DNA of 64,000 nucleotides from the NCBI RefSeq assembly GCF_004123845.1, contig NZ_NBDP01000003.1:248001-312000 (forward strand). Reading direction: 5' to 3'. Positions 17,167 to 26,419 of the stretch are shown here, piece after piece (within the stretch, counting starts at the first letter, position 1; each line of letters begins with the position of its first letter). Origin of the DNA: Allobosea sp. Tri-44. GTDB lineage: Bacteria > Pseudomonadota > Alphaproteobacteria > Rhizobiales > Beijerinckiaceae. A program made the position numbers and the translations under genes. The notes beneath the pieces are model-generated. The model saw only the letters and a program-made list of their open reading frames with translations. It was not told where the DNA came from and made no database searches.

Positions 17167-17478
17167 CGCCGCGCCTCAGATCGCCGTTTTCTCGTAAGCG
17201 CACCGAACGAGCGCCTCCCTTTCCGGCGCCCTCTCACGCATTCGACCCAGGGCATGCCCCGCTCCTTCGATTGTGCTGAGAACTGTTGAGCGCCACCATC
17301 CGTCCGTCCGGCCGCATGCAGCCTACGGTATCGCCCACATGCCGGCCAAGGACCTTTCGACGATGCATTTTTGCTCGCTAAGAAGGCAACGGTAGAAAGA
17401 GAGCATCCCATGTGCAGAAGCTGGCCATGAGGATGAATGTCCGCTTCTCGGCGTACGTCCAGTGGCTGCTCTTGGCGC
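17167..17478. other. Intergenic region upstream of pqqB
   Basis: These 312 bp hold no gene. They should contain the pqqB promoter (minus strand) and the end of the GntR transcript. A short stretch at about 17432-17455 (AATGTCCGCTTCTCGG) belongs to a degenerate sequence also seen near 42117, 47428 and 48607. Confidence 0.45.
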
Positions 17479-18204
17479 TCAGCTGGCAGGCTCGTGGCGG
17501 CGCAGGCCATTGAGAATGACATTGGTCATCGCTGTCGCAGCCGCGACCGGGTCCCGTTCGGCGATGGCGTCCACGATCTGCTCATGGGCTGCGACGGTGG
17601 CGCGATAATCGTCGGAATCCCTGGGTGCGCTAAGCTGGAACGACGCTCGCAGCGCCGCTGCAATCACGGCGCCGATCGAGCGCATGAAGGGGTTGCCGGC
17701 GGCGTTGGCAATCGCGATGTGCAAGCTGAGATCGGCCTCGGCAAAGTCCGCCGTTTGTCGAGCGGCCTCGGCACGCATCTGCTCGATCGCGGAGCGCATC
17801 AATGCGAGGTCGGCCTCCGTCCTGCGCTCGGCGGCGAGCGCAGCGGTGCGCGGTTCGATCGCGAGCCGAATCTCGGCGAGGTCGGTCAGGAAACTTTTGT
17901 CGATGCCAGCGTCGAGGTGCCAGGCCAGCACGTCGGGGTCGAACATATTCCAGGCAGCGCGCGGTCGGACCACCGTTCCGACACGTGCCTTGGTACTCAG
18001 GAGTCCTTTGGCGACGAGGGTCTTCACCGCCTCGCGCAGCACTGGACGCGAGACGCCGAAGGTGAGGGTCAGCTCGGCGTCGCCAGGCAGCTTCGTCCCC
18101 TCGGAATAACGGCCGACGATGATATCGATCCCGATGCTGCGCGCTATCTCCGCATGGTTCGAATGGGACCGGCGCGCCCTAATGATGATCAGGGGGGAGA
18201 TCAT
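17479..18204 (-). CDS. GntR family regulator, FadR/FCD type
   Basis: The protein has 241 residues. The N-terminal winged HTH (ARSIGIDIIVGRYSEGTKLPGDAELTLTFGVSRPVLREAVKTL is the core, residues 20-62) is followed by the FCD domain (EIRLAIEPRTAALAAERRTEADLALM, DLSLHIAIANAAGNPFM, AHEQIVDAIAERD). The ATG at 18204 overlaps the upstream permease stop (ATGA), so it is the last gene of the galactofuranose-type ABC operon and probably autoregulates it. An inverted repeat at 22820-22836 in front of ytfQ is a candidate operator. Confidence 0.9.
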   Translation of the reverse strand: MISPLIIIRARRSHSNHAEIARSIGIDIIVGRYSEGTKLPGDAELTLTFGVSRPVLREAVKTLVAKGLLSTKARVGTVVRPRAAWNMFDPDVLAWHLDAGIDKSFLTDLAEIRLAIEPRTAALAAERRTEADLALMRSAIEQMRAEAARQTADFAEADLSLHIAIANAAGNPFMRSIGAVIAAALRASFQLSAPRDSDDYRATVAAHEQIVDAIAERDPVAAATAMTNVILNGLRRHEPAS

Positions 18205-19184
18205 CGCGCTCCGGCTCCGGACGCGCGCGGGCGTCGGCGGCGCGCCACAAGCAGCATCAGCTGTTGCAGGGCGATGAAGCAGAAGAGCAAGAGGCCTGTC
18301 GCGATCTTGGCCCACCAGCTCGAGAGCATGCCGTCGAAGCTGATGTAGGTCTGGATCAGACCCTGGATCAGCACACCGATGAACGTGCCGAAGATGAAGC
18401 CGTGGCCGCCGGACAGAAGCGTGCCGCCGATGACGGCCGCGCCGATGGCGTCGAGCTCGACCCCGACGGCCGAGAGCGAGTAGCCGCTCGAAGTGTAGAG
18501 CGAAAAAACGATGCCGGAGATGCCGGCCAGCACGCTGGAAAGGGTATAGATCAGCACAGTCGTGCGCCCGACTTCGATGCCCATCAGCGCAGCCGCGCTG
18601 CGGCTGCCGCCGAGCGCATAGACATTGGCGCCGAAGCGCGTGAAGTGCAGCAGCACGGCGCACAGCGCCACCACGGCCAGCATGATCATGGCGGGCACGG
18701 TCAACCTGAAGCCGCCAGGCAGCAGGAGCGCATGTTCGGCGAGCTCGCCGTAGAAGGGCGCCGTGATCGGGATCGACTCGGTCGAGAGCAGGAAGCTCGC
18801 GCCCCGGGCCAGAAACATGCCTGCCAGCGTCACGATGAAGGCGGGCAGTTCGAAATACTGGATCGCCGCGCCCATCAGTGCGCCGAACAGCGCGCAGAGC
18901 AGCAGGACGACGACGAAGGCGGTCAGCGGCGGCATGCCGGCCCGCTCGATGGCGAGCGCGAGGAAGACAGTCGTGAACCCGATCACCGAGCCGACCGAGA
19001 GGTCGATGCCGCCGGAAATGATGACGAAGGTCATGCCTACCGCGACGATGCCGAGGAAGGCGTTGTCGGTGAGCAGGTTCATCACCACCCGCGGCGAGGC
19101 GAAATTCGGATAGATCAGCGAGCAGATCGCGAAGCCGACGCCGAATACGACCGTCGTCGCGAGCACGGGCATGAAACGGTTCAC
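18201..19184 (-). CDS. yjfF: Sugar ABC transporter permease, YjfF-like
   Basis: The protein has 327 residues and about 9 membrane helices. It shows the RbsC/AraH-family signatures FVIISGGIDLSVGSVIGFT and ELDAIGAAVIGGTLLSGGHGFIFGTFIGVLIQ. By position as the second permease after a YtfT-like one it corresponds to YjfF of the E. coli galactofuranose importer. The GTG at 19184 overlaps the previous stop (GTGA); an ATG at 19172 is an alternative. The much longer open frame upstream of 19184 is inside the other permease and is not coding. Confidence 0.86.
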   Translation of the reverse strand: MNRFMPVLATTVVFGVGFAICSLIYPNFASPRVVMNLLTDNAFLGIVAVGMTFVIISGGIDLSVGSVIGFTTVFLALAIERAGMPPLTAFVVVLLLCALFGALMGAAIQYFELPAFIVTLAGMFLARGASFLLSTESIPITAPFYGELAEHALLLPGGFRLTVPAMIMLAVVALCAVLLHFTRFGANVYALGGSRSAAALMGIEVGRTTVLIYTLSSVLAGISGIVFSLYTSSGYSLSAVGVELDAIGAAVIGGTLLSGGHGFIFGTFIGVLIQGLIQTYISFDGMLSSWWAKIATGLLLFCFIALQQLMLLVARRRRPRASGAGAR

Positions 19185-20179
19185 GGGCGCCGCCTCCGCA
19201 GCAGGAGGCCGAGGCCGGCGAGCCGCGGCGACTGCGCGAGCAGCACGGCCAGCACCACGATTGCCTTGACGATGAGATTCATCTCCGGTGGGAAGCCCGA
19301 CAACAGAATGCCGGTGTTCATTGCCTGGATGATGAGGGCGCCCAGCACCGCCAGGACCAGGCTGAAGCGGCCGCCGAGAAGCGAGGTGCCGCCGATCACC
19401 ACCGCGAGGATGGCGTCGAGCTCCAGCCAGAGCCCGGCATTGTTGGCGTCCGCTCCCATGATGTCGGCGGCGGCGACGATTCCCGCAAGCGCGGCGCAGA
19501 GCCCGCACCAAGCATAGACAGCGATGGTGATGACACGGGTGCCAACGCCAGCCAGCGCGCTCGCCCGGCTATTGCCGCCGGTCGCCTCGATCAGCAGTCC
19601 GAGCGCGGAACCGCGCACGACGAGCAGCGTCAGCACCAGCATGGCGAGTGTCAGCACGATCGGAGTCGGCAAGCCCAGCAGCGAGCCACTGCCGAGCCAG
19701 GCCAGATCGGTGTTGGCGAAGGTCACGATGCGCCCCTCGGTGATGAGCTGCGCGACTCCTCGCCCGGCCACCATCAGAATGAGCGTCGCCACGATCGGCT
19801 GCATGCCGAGCAGCGCGACGAGCACGCCGTTCCACAGCCCGCACATGAGGCCGGCGCCCAGCGCGCAAACGAGGACGAATCCCAGGGCATGGCTGTCCGC
19901 CAGGCTCGCCGCGATAGCGCCGGCGATCGCCATGACAGCGCCGACTGAAAGGTCGATGCCCCGCATGGCGATGATCGGCGCCATGCCGAGCGCCAGCAGG
20001 GCGACCGGCGCGCCCCGGTTGAACACATCGACGAGACTGCCGAAAAGTCGGCCGTCCTGTACCCGCAGCTCGAGGAAATGCGGCGAGAGGAAGCTGTTGA
20101 TCGCAAAGATGATGATCAGCGCGACGATCTGCGGCATCCCAAGCCGCGGCAAGACAAACGACACGGCCTTGCGCGGCAT
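19181..20179 (-). CDS. ytfT: Sugar ABC transporter permease, YtfT-like
   Basis: The protein has 332 residues, a hydrophobic RbsC-family permease. Signatures are MRGIDLSVGAVMAIAGAI and ELDAILAVVIGGTSLLGGRFSLVLAVLGALIIQ. The start shares one base with the stop of the ATPase gene (TGATG). It pairs with the YjfF-like permease to form the channel. Confidence 0.86.
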   Translation of the reverse strand: MPRKAVSFVLPRLGMPQIVALIIIFAINSFLSPHFLELRVQDGRLFGSLVDVFNRGAPVALLALGMAPIIAMRGIDLSVGAVMAIAGAIAASLADSHALGFVLVCALGAGLMCGLWNGVLVALLGMQPIVATLILMVAGRGVAQLITEGRIVTFANTDLAWLGSGSLLGLPTPIVLTLAMLVLTLLVVRGSALGLLIEATGGNSRASALAGVGTRVITIAVYAWCGLCAALAGIVAAADIMGADANNAGLWLELDAILAVVIGGTSLLGGRFSLVLAVLGALIIQAMNTGILLSGFPPEMNLIVKAIVVLAVLLAQSPRLAGLGLLLRRRRP

Positions 20180-21699
20180 CAGACGGCCTTCGCAGCTTCG
20201 GCGGCGATCACCGCCAGGATGGTCGGCACACTCACCGCCTCGCCCTCCAGCCGCGCGACATGGGCCCGGTCGCGGAGCACCACGATCTCGTCGGCGTAGG
20301 TGACGATCTCCTCCAACTCGGACGAGGCGACGAGCAGGGCCATGCCTTCGGCGCAGAGCGCGCGGATGAGCTGGATGATCTCGGCATGGGCGCCGACGTC
20401 GATGCCGCGCGTCGGCTCGTCGAGGATGAGGATGGCAGGCTTCGTCGCAAGCCAGCGCGCCAGCAGGGCCTTCTGCTGGTTGCCACCGGAGAGCAGGCCG
20501 ATCGGCCGTTCCGGGTCGGGGGGGCGGATGTCGAGCAGCCGGATCAGGCGACCGGCGATCTCGTCCTGCTCGCGGCGCGAGAGCGGACGCAGCACGCCGC
20601 GTCTGGCCTGCAGGGCGAGCACGATGTTCTCGCGCACGGTCAGCTCGGCGACGATGCCTTCGGTCTTGCGCTCCTCCGGACAGTAGCCGAAGCCGAGCCG
20701 CATCGCCTGGCGCGGCGAATGGAGCGTGACCTGCTGCCCTCGGGCGGTCACGCTGCCGCTGTCGGCGCGCTCGGCGCCAAAGACGAGACGGGCGGTCTCG
20801 GTGCGACCGGAGCCCAGCAGGCCGGCGAGTCCGACGACATGGCCGGCCCGCAAGGCCAGATCGAAAGGCTCGACATAGCCGGCCTTGCCGAAACCGCGGA
20901 AGACTGCGACCGGTTCGCTCTCGCGCGGTGCCGATACCGGACGCGCTGCCGTCGCCTCGCGCAACTCGCGCCCGAGCATCATCCGGACGAGCTCCATGCG
21001 CGGCAGTTCCGCGGTGGCGGCCGAGGCCGCGAGCCTGCCATTGCGCAGCACGGTGATCCGGTCGCAGATCGCATAGACCTGGTCCAGGAAATGGGTCACG
21101 AAGACGATGCCGATGCCGCGCGCGGCGAGCTGGCGCATCACCGCGAACAGGATCGTGACCTCATGCGCGTCGAGGCTCGCCGTCGGCTCGTCGAGGATGA
21201 GGACGCGCGCCGAGAGATCGACCGCACGCGCAATGGCGACGATATGCTGGATCGCGACCGAATAGCTCTCCAGCGGCACGGCGACGTCGATGTCGAGGTC
21301 GAATTCGGCGAGCAGTGTCCGCGCCCGGCGGCGCATCTCGCTTTCGCGGACCAGACCGAAGCGTGTCGGCTGACGACCCAGGAAGAGATTCTGCGCCACC
21401 GACAGGTTCGGCGCGAGATTGACCTCCTGGTAGACTGTGGCGATACCCGCCTTCGTCGCCTCGCCGGTCGAACGGGGAGCAATCTCCACGCCGTCGAGTT
21501 GCATCGTGCCGGCGTCGCGCGCGACGACGCCGGTCATCGTCTTGATCAGCGTAGACTTTCCCGCGCCGTTCTCGCCCAGCAAGGCATGGATTTCGCCGCT
21601 CTGCAGCGTGAAGTCGACGCCATCCAGCGCGTTGACGCCAGCGAACGACTTGGAGAAGCCACGCAGCGCCAGCAGTGGAACGGTCTCAGGCGGGGTCAT
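20179..21699 (-). CDS. ytfR: Sugar ABC transporter ATP-binding protein, YtfR-like
   Basis: The protein has 506 residues with two fused ABC domains. The first has Walker A GENGAGKST, and Walker B VLILDEPTASLD. The second has a degenerate Walker A (GLLGSGRTETARL), signature LLSGGNQQKALLARWL and Walker B ILILDEPTRGID, as in RbsA/XylG-type ATPases. The ATG at 21699 (MTPPETVPLLAL) is the natural start; an upstream extension lacks homology. It powers the transporter with the two downstream permeases. Confidence 0.9.
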   Translation of the reverse strand: MTPPETVPLLALRGFSKSFAGVNALDGVDFTLQSGEIHALLGENGAGKSTLIKTMTGVVARDAGTMQLDGVEIAPRSTGEATKAGIATVYQEVNLAPNLSVAQNLFLGRQPTRFGLVRESEMRRRARTLLAEFDLDIDVAVPLESYSVAIQHIVAIARAVDLSARVLILDEPTASLDAHEVTILFAVMRQLAARGIGIVFVTHFLDQVYAICDRITVLRNGRLAASAATAELPRMELVRMMLGRELREATAARPVSAPRESEPVAVFRGFGKAGYVEPFDLALRAGHVVGLAGLLGSGRTETARLVFGAERADSGSVTARGQQVTLHSPRQAMRLGFGYCPEERKTEGIVAELTVRENIVLALQARRGVLRPLSRREQDEIAGRLIRLLDIRPPDPERPIGLLSGGNQQKALLARWLATKPAILILDEPTRGIDVGAHAEIIQLIRALCAEGMALLVASSELEEIVTYADEIVVLRDRAHVARLEGEAVSVPTILAVIAAEAAKAV

Positions 21700-21766
21700 G
21701 CGACCTCTGGATGTGTGTCGCGCGGGGGCGGGCGCCGCTCGCGGCAGCGCCCGCAGCGAGCCTCGG

Positions 21767-22732
21767 TCAGTAGCCGAGGTCCTTCTTGCTCTCATAGACC
21801 GCCTGCGGATTGTCGGCGCCGGTGTAGAGCTTCGACGCCGTCTGGATCCATTTCGGCGGGGTCGTGCCCTTGGCCTTGTAGGCGATGATGGCGTCGAAGG
21901 CCGGACCAGCCATGTCCGGGGTCAGTTCGACGGTGGCGTTAGCCTCACCGGCCGCCATGGCCTTGAAGATGTCGGGCACCGCGTCGATCGAGACGGTCAG
22001 GACATCGGAGCCCGGCTTCAAGCCCGCTTCCTTCATCGCCTGGATGGCGCCAACCATCATGTCGTCATTATGGGCATAGACTGCGCAGATCGACTTGCCG
22101 CCGCCATCGGCCTTGATGAAGCTCTCCATCACTTCCTTGCCCTTGGCTCGGGTGAAATCCCCGGTCTGGCTGCGCACGATCTTCAGGTTGGCATGCCCTG
22201 CGATGCCCTGCTCGAAGCCCTTCTTGCGGTTGGCTGCGACGCTGGCGCCGACCGTGCCTTGCAGTTCGACGACGTTGCAGGACTTGGAGCCCACGGCCTT
22301 GACCAGCCACTCGCCGGCGACCTTGCCTTCATGGACGCTGTCGGAGGTGACTGCGGTCAGATAGAGGTCTTTCCCGGACGGATCGATGTCGCGGTCGAGC
22401 AGCACGACCGGAATCTTGGCCTCCTTGGCCTCCCTCAGCACGGCGTTCCATCCGGTGGCGACGACCGGCGCGAGGAAGATGGCGTCGACGCCCTGGGCAA
22501 TGAAGGAACGGATCGCTCTGATCTGGTTCTCCTGCTTCTGCTGGGCATCGGCGATCTTGAAGTTGATGTTGCGCTTCTTGGCCTCCGCCTTCGACACTGT
22601 TGTTTCGGCGGCGCGCCAACCGGATTCGGAGCCGATCTGGGAAAACCCGATCGTCAACTCCTTGGCGCCTGCACCCGAGCAAACGAGCGCACCGCAGATC
22701 ACGACCGCGGCATTCAAAGCCTTGAAATTCAT
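21767..22732 (-). CDS. ytfQ: Galactofuranose-type sugar-binding protein, YtfQ-like
   Basis: The protein has 321 residues with a signal peptide (AAVVICGALVCSGAGA). The mature protein closely follows E. coli YtfQ: LTIGFSQIGSESGWRAAET, KIADAQQKQENQIRAIRSF, DAIFLAPVVATGWNAVL, VVELQGTVGASVA, VYAHNDDMMVGAIQAM and VELTPDMAGPAFDAI. YtfQ binds galactofuranose and related sugars with its permeases YtfT/YjfF and ATPase YtfR. The ATG at 22732 follows GGAGAAA. First gene of a five-gene operon ending in the GntR gene. Confidence 0.93.
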   Translation of the reverse strand: MNFKALNAAVVICGALVCSGAGAKELTIGFSQIGSESGWRAAETTVSKAEAKKRNINFKIADAQQKQENQIRAIRSFIAQGVDAIFLAPVVATGWNAVLREAKEAKIPVVLLDRDIDPSGKDLYLTAVTSDSVHEGKVAGEWLVKAVGSKSCNVVELQGTVGASVAANRKKGFEQGIAGHANLKIVRSQTGDFTRAKGKEVMESFIKADGGGKSICAVYAHNDDMMVGAIQAMKEAGLKPGSDVLTVSIDAVPDIFKAMAAGEANATVELTPDMAGPAFDAIIAYKAKGTTPPKWIQTASKLYTGADNPQAVYESKKDLGY

Positions 22733-22819
22733 GGGCGTTTCTCCGTTTCGTAAGTCGCTGCGCGCTTCTGGGAGCGCCTGTTGCGGCTGGACCATGCCAT
22801 AGCCTCCCGGCGCTGAATA

Positions 22820-22836
22820 GTCATATTGTTTGACTT
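22820..22836. promoter_or_regulatory. Inverted repeat upstream of ytfQ, candidate GntR operator
   Basis: AGTCA (22820-22824) and TGACT (22832-22836) flank TATTGTT in the only AT-rich stretch upstream of ytfQ, about 90 bp before its start. It lies right beside the end of the IS5 remnant. The GntR protein encoded last in this operon is the obvious candidate binder. The arms are short. Confidence 0.35.
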
Positions 22837-23148
22837 ATTGTGACCGATGAGCTTTCACGTGAGAGCTGTCGAGCATCAATTCATGAGGGATCGCTCCCGC
22901 CGCTGCGACCTTGGCAAAAATCCGCTGCCAGACACCGCGTCTCGCCCAGCGCGTGTAACGATTGTAGATCGTCTTCGCTGGTCCGTAGTCGCGTGGCACG
23001 TCGCGCCAGCGCGCTCCTGTCTTGAGGATGCGGAGGATGCCGCTGATCACACGCCGGTCGTCGACGCGCGGTCGACCGGCGGGTTGCGAGGCAGATGCGG
23101 TTCAAGACGCGCCCAGGCATCGTCCGATAGCCAGTAGAGATCAAGCAT
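22835..23148 (-). pseudogene. IS5-family transposase remnant (orfA part, frameshifted)
   Basis: Reading from 23148 the frame begins MLDLYWLSDDAWARLEPHLPR, the standard IS5/IS427-group transposase N terminus. A one-base slip near 23065 shifts it to the frame that continues VISGILRILKTGARWRDVPRDYGP and ends MLDSSHVKAHRSQ followed by a stop. The catalytic DDE domain after the first Asp is missing, so only the first third remains. Inverted repeats were not found. It separates the ytfQ promoter from the dehydrogenase gene. Confidence 0.82.
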
Positions 23149-23225
23149 GGCGTTCTCCATGCCCCCGTGACCCACGCCCGCAGCGAATCTCCCAATCTTG
23201 ACAATTGTTTGGTTGGGTACCCTAC

Positions 23226-24236
23226 CTAGCCGACCTCGACGAGCGCTTTGACGACGCCAGCAGTGGGGTCGGTCAGGCCCCGGAATGCCTGAGGCAGTTC
23301 GGCGAGCTGCAGGCGATGGGTGATCAGAGCGTCGGGCACTTTGCCGGCGCGCAATGCTGCCATCACGCGTTCAAAATCCTCGATTGTAGCGTTGCGGCTG
23401 CCGAGCAGCGTGGTTTCGCGCTTGTGGAATTCCGGATCGGAGAAGCTGATATCGCTCGCTACGATCGAGACCAGAACATAGTTGCCGCCATGGGCGACAA
23501 AGCCGAAGCCGCGCTCGATGGCCTTGGGATTGCCGGTGGCGTCGAAGACGGTGTCGAAGAAGTCGCCGTCGGTGAGGCGCGAGAGCCCATCCACGTCACC
23601 TTCGCCGACCTCGACGGTGGATGCGACGCCGAGATGCGCGCGGGCAAAGGCGAGCCGGTCGGTGCGGCCGTCGAGCAGCACCACCTCTGCCCCTTCGAGT
23701 TGAGCGAAGATCGCGACCGCCAGCCCGATCGGGCCGGCGCCGGCGATCAGCACCCGGTCGCCCGCTCCGGTGCCGGCGCGCGCGACCGCATGGGCGCCGA
23801 TCGCCAGGAACTCGACCATGGCCGCCTGGTCGACGCTCAATCCCTCGGCCTTCAGCACGAAAGCCTCCGGAAGGCACAGATATTCGGCCATGCCGCCGTC
23901 CCGGTGGACGCCGAGCACGCCGATCCTGCGGCAGCAATTGGTCTTGCCCTTGCGGCAGGCGTTGCATGTCCCGCAGGAGATGTAGGGGATGACGGAGACG
24001 AGATCGCCGGGCTTCAGGCGGCTTCCCGCCGGCGCCTCCTCGACCGTGGCGGCCAGCTCGTGCCCCATCACGCGCGGATAGGACAGATAGGGCTGGTTGC
24101 CCGTGAAAATGTGCAGATCGGTGCCGCAGATGCCGATACGGCGCAGCCGCAACAGCACCTCGTCCGCGCCGCGGATCGGCTTGTCGCGTTGGACGGCGGA
24201 GAGCGTGCCGGGCTGGTCGCAGATGATGGTCAGCAT
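23226..24236 (-). CDS. Zinc-dependent alcohol dehydrogenase (L-galactonate/polyol-DH-like)
   Basis: The protein has 336 residues in the medium-chain dehydrogenase family. Catalytic zinc ligands are in GICGTDLHIF and MGHELA. The structural zinc loop is CGTCNACRKGKTNCC, and the NAD-binding motif is VLIAGAGPIGLAVAI. Overall it resembles E. coli LgoD (L-galactonate 5-dehydrogenase) and other sugar-acid or polyol dehydrogenases. It is 113 bp after the sugar-binding-protein gene, with two hairpins between. It probably oxidises the sugar or sugar acid imported by the upstream ABC system. Confidence 0.85.
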   Translation of the reverse strand: MLTIICDQPGTLSAVQRDKPIRGADEVLLRLRRIGICGTDLHIFTGNQPYLSYPRVMGHELAATVEEAPAGSRLKPGDLVSVIPYISCGTCNACRKGKTNCCRRIGVLGVHRDGGMAEYLCLPEAFVLKAEGLSVDQAAMVEFLAIGAHAVARAGTGAGDRVLIAGAGPIGLAVAIFAQLEGAEVVLLDGRTDRLAFARAHLGVASTVEVGEGDVDGLSRLTDGDFFDTVFDATGNPKAIERGFGFVAHGGNYVLVSIVASDISFSDPEFHKRETTLLGSRNATIEDFERVMAALRAGKVPDALITHRLQLAELPQAFRGLTDPTAGVVKALVEVG

Positions 24237-24299
24237 GGGGGAGCCTGATCAGGAGAGGGAATGCAGGTGTCGGTGACCTGCAAGCTACGGTGTTCCATC

Positions 24300-24333
24300 G
24301 TCCGGGCATGGGGCGGCTTCCCCATGCCCGGAC
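24300..24333 (-). terminator. Strong hairpin after the sugar-binding-protein gene
   Basis: GTCCGGGCATGGGG (24300-24313) and CCCCATGCCCGGAC (24320-24333) are perfect 14-bp arms with a 6-nt loop. There is no T-run on the minus strand. A second hairpin, TGCAGGT / ACCTGCA, is at 24262-24282. Likely attenuates transcription between the transporter genes and the dehydrogenase gene, or stabilises the upstream mRNA end. Confidence 0.6.
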
Positions 24334-24349
24334 AACGCAGGCTGGGCGC

Positions 24350-25291
24350 TCAGTAGAGCACGTTCCTGGCTTCGGGCTTGTCGATATTGTCCTTGGTGAC
24401 CAGGACGACACCGGTATCGACGAGCTTGTCGACCTTCTCCTTCTTCAGGAGCTTCGAGACCGTCTTCACGCCCAGCTCGCCCATCTGGAAGGAGCCTTGC
24501 ACGGCGATCGCCGTCAGCGTGCCGTCCTTGACGAATTCCTGCAGGTCCTGATTGCCGTCGAAGCCGACGGCGACGACCTTGCCCGATTTGCCGGCCTGCT
24601 TGATGGCGCGGCCCATGCCGATCGCCGTCGGCTCGTTGGCACCGAAGATGCCCTTGAGATCGGCATTGGCGGCGAGGGCGTCGGTGGTCTGGTTGAGCGC
24701 CGTCGCCATCTGCGATTGCGAATAGAACGGGCCGACGATCTGCAGCTTCGAGTGGGCCTTGATGTAGTCGGTGAAGCCGCCGACGCGGCCGATCTCCGAG
24801 CCGGCGCCCGCGACATAGGACATGATCGCGATCTTGCCGTCGCTGCCGACCTTGTCGATCAGCGCCTTGGCGGCGAGCTCGCCGGCCTTGCGGTTATCGG
24901 TGGCGAGGAAGGACTGGTAGTACTGCTCCGCCCCCTTGCCGAGCAGGGAGTCGACGATCACGACGGGAATGCGCGCCTCCCAGGCCTTCTTGACCGCGGG
25001 GACGAGCGCGTCCGGGTCGGACGGAGCCAATACGATGGCGGCGACGCCGCGATTGACCGCGTTCTCGACCATGTTCACCTGGTCGGCGATGGCGGATTCG
25101 GCGGCCGGGCCCTGGAAGGTCATGGTGTTGCCGGCGCCGACCTCCTTCATGGCCGCATCGGCGCCCTTCTGGACGTTCTGCCAGAAGGTGGAGTTGACGG
25201 TCTTGACGATCACGGCGATCTCGCCGGCCTCGGCCGGCAGGGCGGAGAGCGCCATCGCCGAGGCCAGTACTGCAGCTGCAAGCTTGTTCAT
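24350..25291 (-). CDS. Sugar ABC transporter substrate-binding protein (RbsB-like)
   Basis: The protein has 313 residues, signal peptide AAVLASAMALSALPAEA. The Peripla_BP_4-type pattern is clear: IAVIVKTVNSTFWQNVQKGADAAMKE, DQVNMVENAVNRGVAAIVLAPSDPDAL, PVVIVDS, GANEPTAIGMGRAI and VVAVGFDGNQDLQEFVKDGTL. It is the third gene of an ABC operon (ATPase, permease, binding protein). The ligand is a monosaccharide or derivative, perhaps the dehydrogenase substrate. Confidence 0.9.
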   Translation of the reverse strand: MNKLAAAVLASAMALSALPAEAGEIAVIVKTVNSTFWQNVQKGADAAMKEVGAGNTMTFQGPAAESAIADQVNMVENAVNRGVAAIVLAPSDPDALVPAVKKAWEARIPVVIVDSLLGKGAEQYYQSFLATDNRKAGELAAKALIDKVGSDGKIAIMSYVAGAGSEIGRVGGFTDYIKAHSKLQIVGPFYSQSQMATALNQTTDALAANADLKGIFGANEPTAIGMGRAIKQAGKSGKVVAVGFDGNQDLQEFVKDGTLTAIAVQGSFQMGELGVKTVSKLLKKEKVDKLVDTGVVLVTKDNIDKPEARNVLY

Positions 25292-25386
25292 CGCTCGTTT
25301 CCTCCAGATGCGGCGCCGGCTTTCCGGTCGCCTGTCGAGGAAGCTCTCTGCTTCCTGTCTCTCGCGGAGAGGGTCCGCGCCCGTCT

Positions 25387-26418
25387 TCATCGGCGATTGC
25401 GCAACTGGTCGATCCAGACGGTCAGCAGGATGACCAGGCCGATGATGATCTGCTGGGTGAAGGCGGAGACGCCGTTCATGTTGAGGCCGTTGCGTAGAAT
25501 GCCGATGACGAAGGCGCCGATCGCAGTGCCGGAGATGCTGCCGACGCCGCCGATCAGCGACGTGCCGCCGATGACCGCGCTGGCGATGGCGTCGAGTTCG
25601 TACATCACGCCCTCATTGGGCTGGGCGGTGACCAGGCGCGACATCAGCACGCAACCGGTGAGCCCCGCGAGCGTGCCGGACAGGACATAGGTGAAGTTGA
25701 CGGTGCGGGCGACGTCGACGCCCGAGAGTCGGGCGGCATCGACGTTCGAGCCGACCGCATAGATATGCCGGCCGAGGATCGAGCGGTTCAGCATGAAGGA
25801 GACGGCGAGCGCGATCGCGACCATCAGGATGACCGGATAGGGGACGCCCGGGAAGACGACGGTCGGAAAGCCGTCTTCGCCGATCGTTACGATGCGGAAG
25901 AGCGCGCCGTTGCCGAGGACGCCGAAAGATTCGCCAAGCCCTGAAACGGCGCGCGCACCGGTGAGCTGCAGCGCGACACCGCGCGCGATCAGCATCATGC
26001 CCAATGTCGCGATGAAGGGCGGCAGCCGCATCCTGGTGACGAGAATGCCGTTGGCGAAGCCGCAGGCCGATCCGGTCAGGATGCCGATCAGCATGCCGCC
26101 CCAGATCGGCAGGCCGAGCTCCTTGACGCAGAGCGCCGCCACCACGCCGGCCAGCGCCAGCACCGAGCCGACCGAGAGGTCGATGCCGCCGGTGATGATC
26201 ACGCAGGTGGCCCCGATGCCCAGCAGCGCGATCGAGGTGACCTGCAGCGCGACCGTCATGCCGTTGCCGACGGTGAAGAACGCATTGCTCGTCAGCGAGA
26301 AGATGGCGACGAGGACGAAGAGGCTGCCCAGCGCGGCGAATTTCTGAATGATGTCCTTCTGCCGGTCGGTCAGGCGCCCGCTCTTTTCGCCAGGAATCGT
26401 CGTGACGCTCATGCTCAC
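25387..26418 (-). CDS. Sugar ABC transporter permease (RbsC-like)
   Basis: The protein has 343 residues and 8-10 membrane helices. RbsC-type motifs are CVIITGGIDLSVGSVLALAGVV and ELDAIASAVIGGTSLIGGVGSISGTAIGAFVIG. The GTG at 26418 is 1 bp after the ATPase stop; the ATG at 26412 is equally possible. Confidence 0.9.
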   Translation of the reverse strand: MSMSVTTIPGEKSGRLTDRQKDIIQKFAALGSLFVLVAIFSLTSNAFFTVGNGMTVALQVTSIALLGIGATCVIITGGIDLSVGSVLALAGVVAALCVKELGLPIWGGMLIGILTGSACGFANGILVTRMRLPPFIATLGMMLIARGVALQLTGARAVSGLGESFGVLGNGALFRIVTIGEDGFPTVVFPGVPYPVILMVAIALAVSFMLNRSILGRHIYAVGSNVDAARLSGVDVARTVNFTYVLSGTLAGLTGCVLMSRLVTAQPNEGVMYELDAIASAVIGGTSLIGGVGSISGTAIGAFVIGILRNGLNMNGVSAFTQQIIIGLVILLTVWIDQLRNRR

Positions 26419-26419
26419 C

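Noticed and set aside
18201-19511. Extension of the YjfF-like permease to 436 residues
   Set aside because: The extra N-terminal part overlaps the preceding permease gene in another frame, and is Arg/His-rich. The GTG at 19184 with the GTGA overlap is the natural start.
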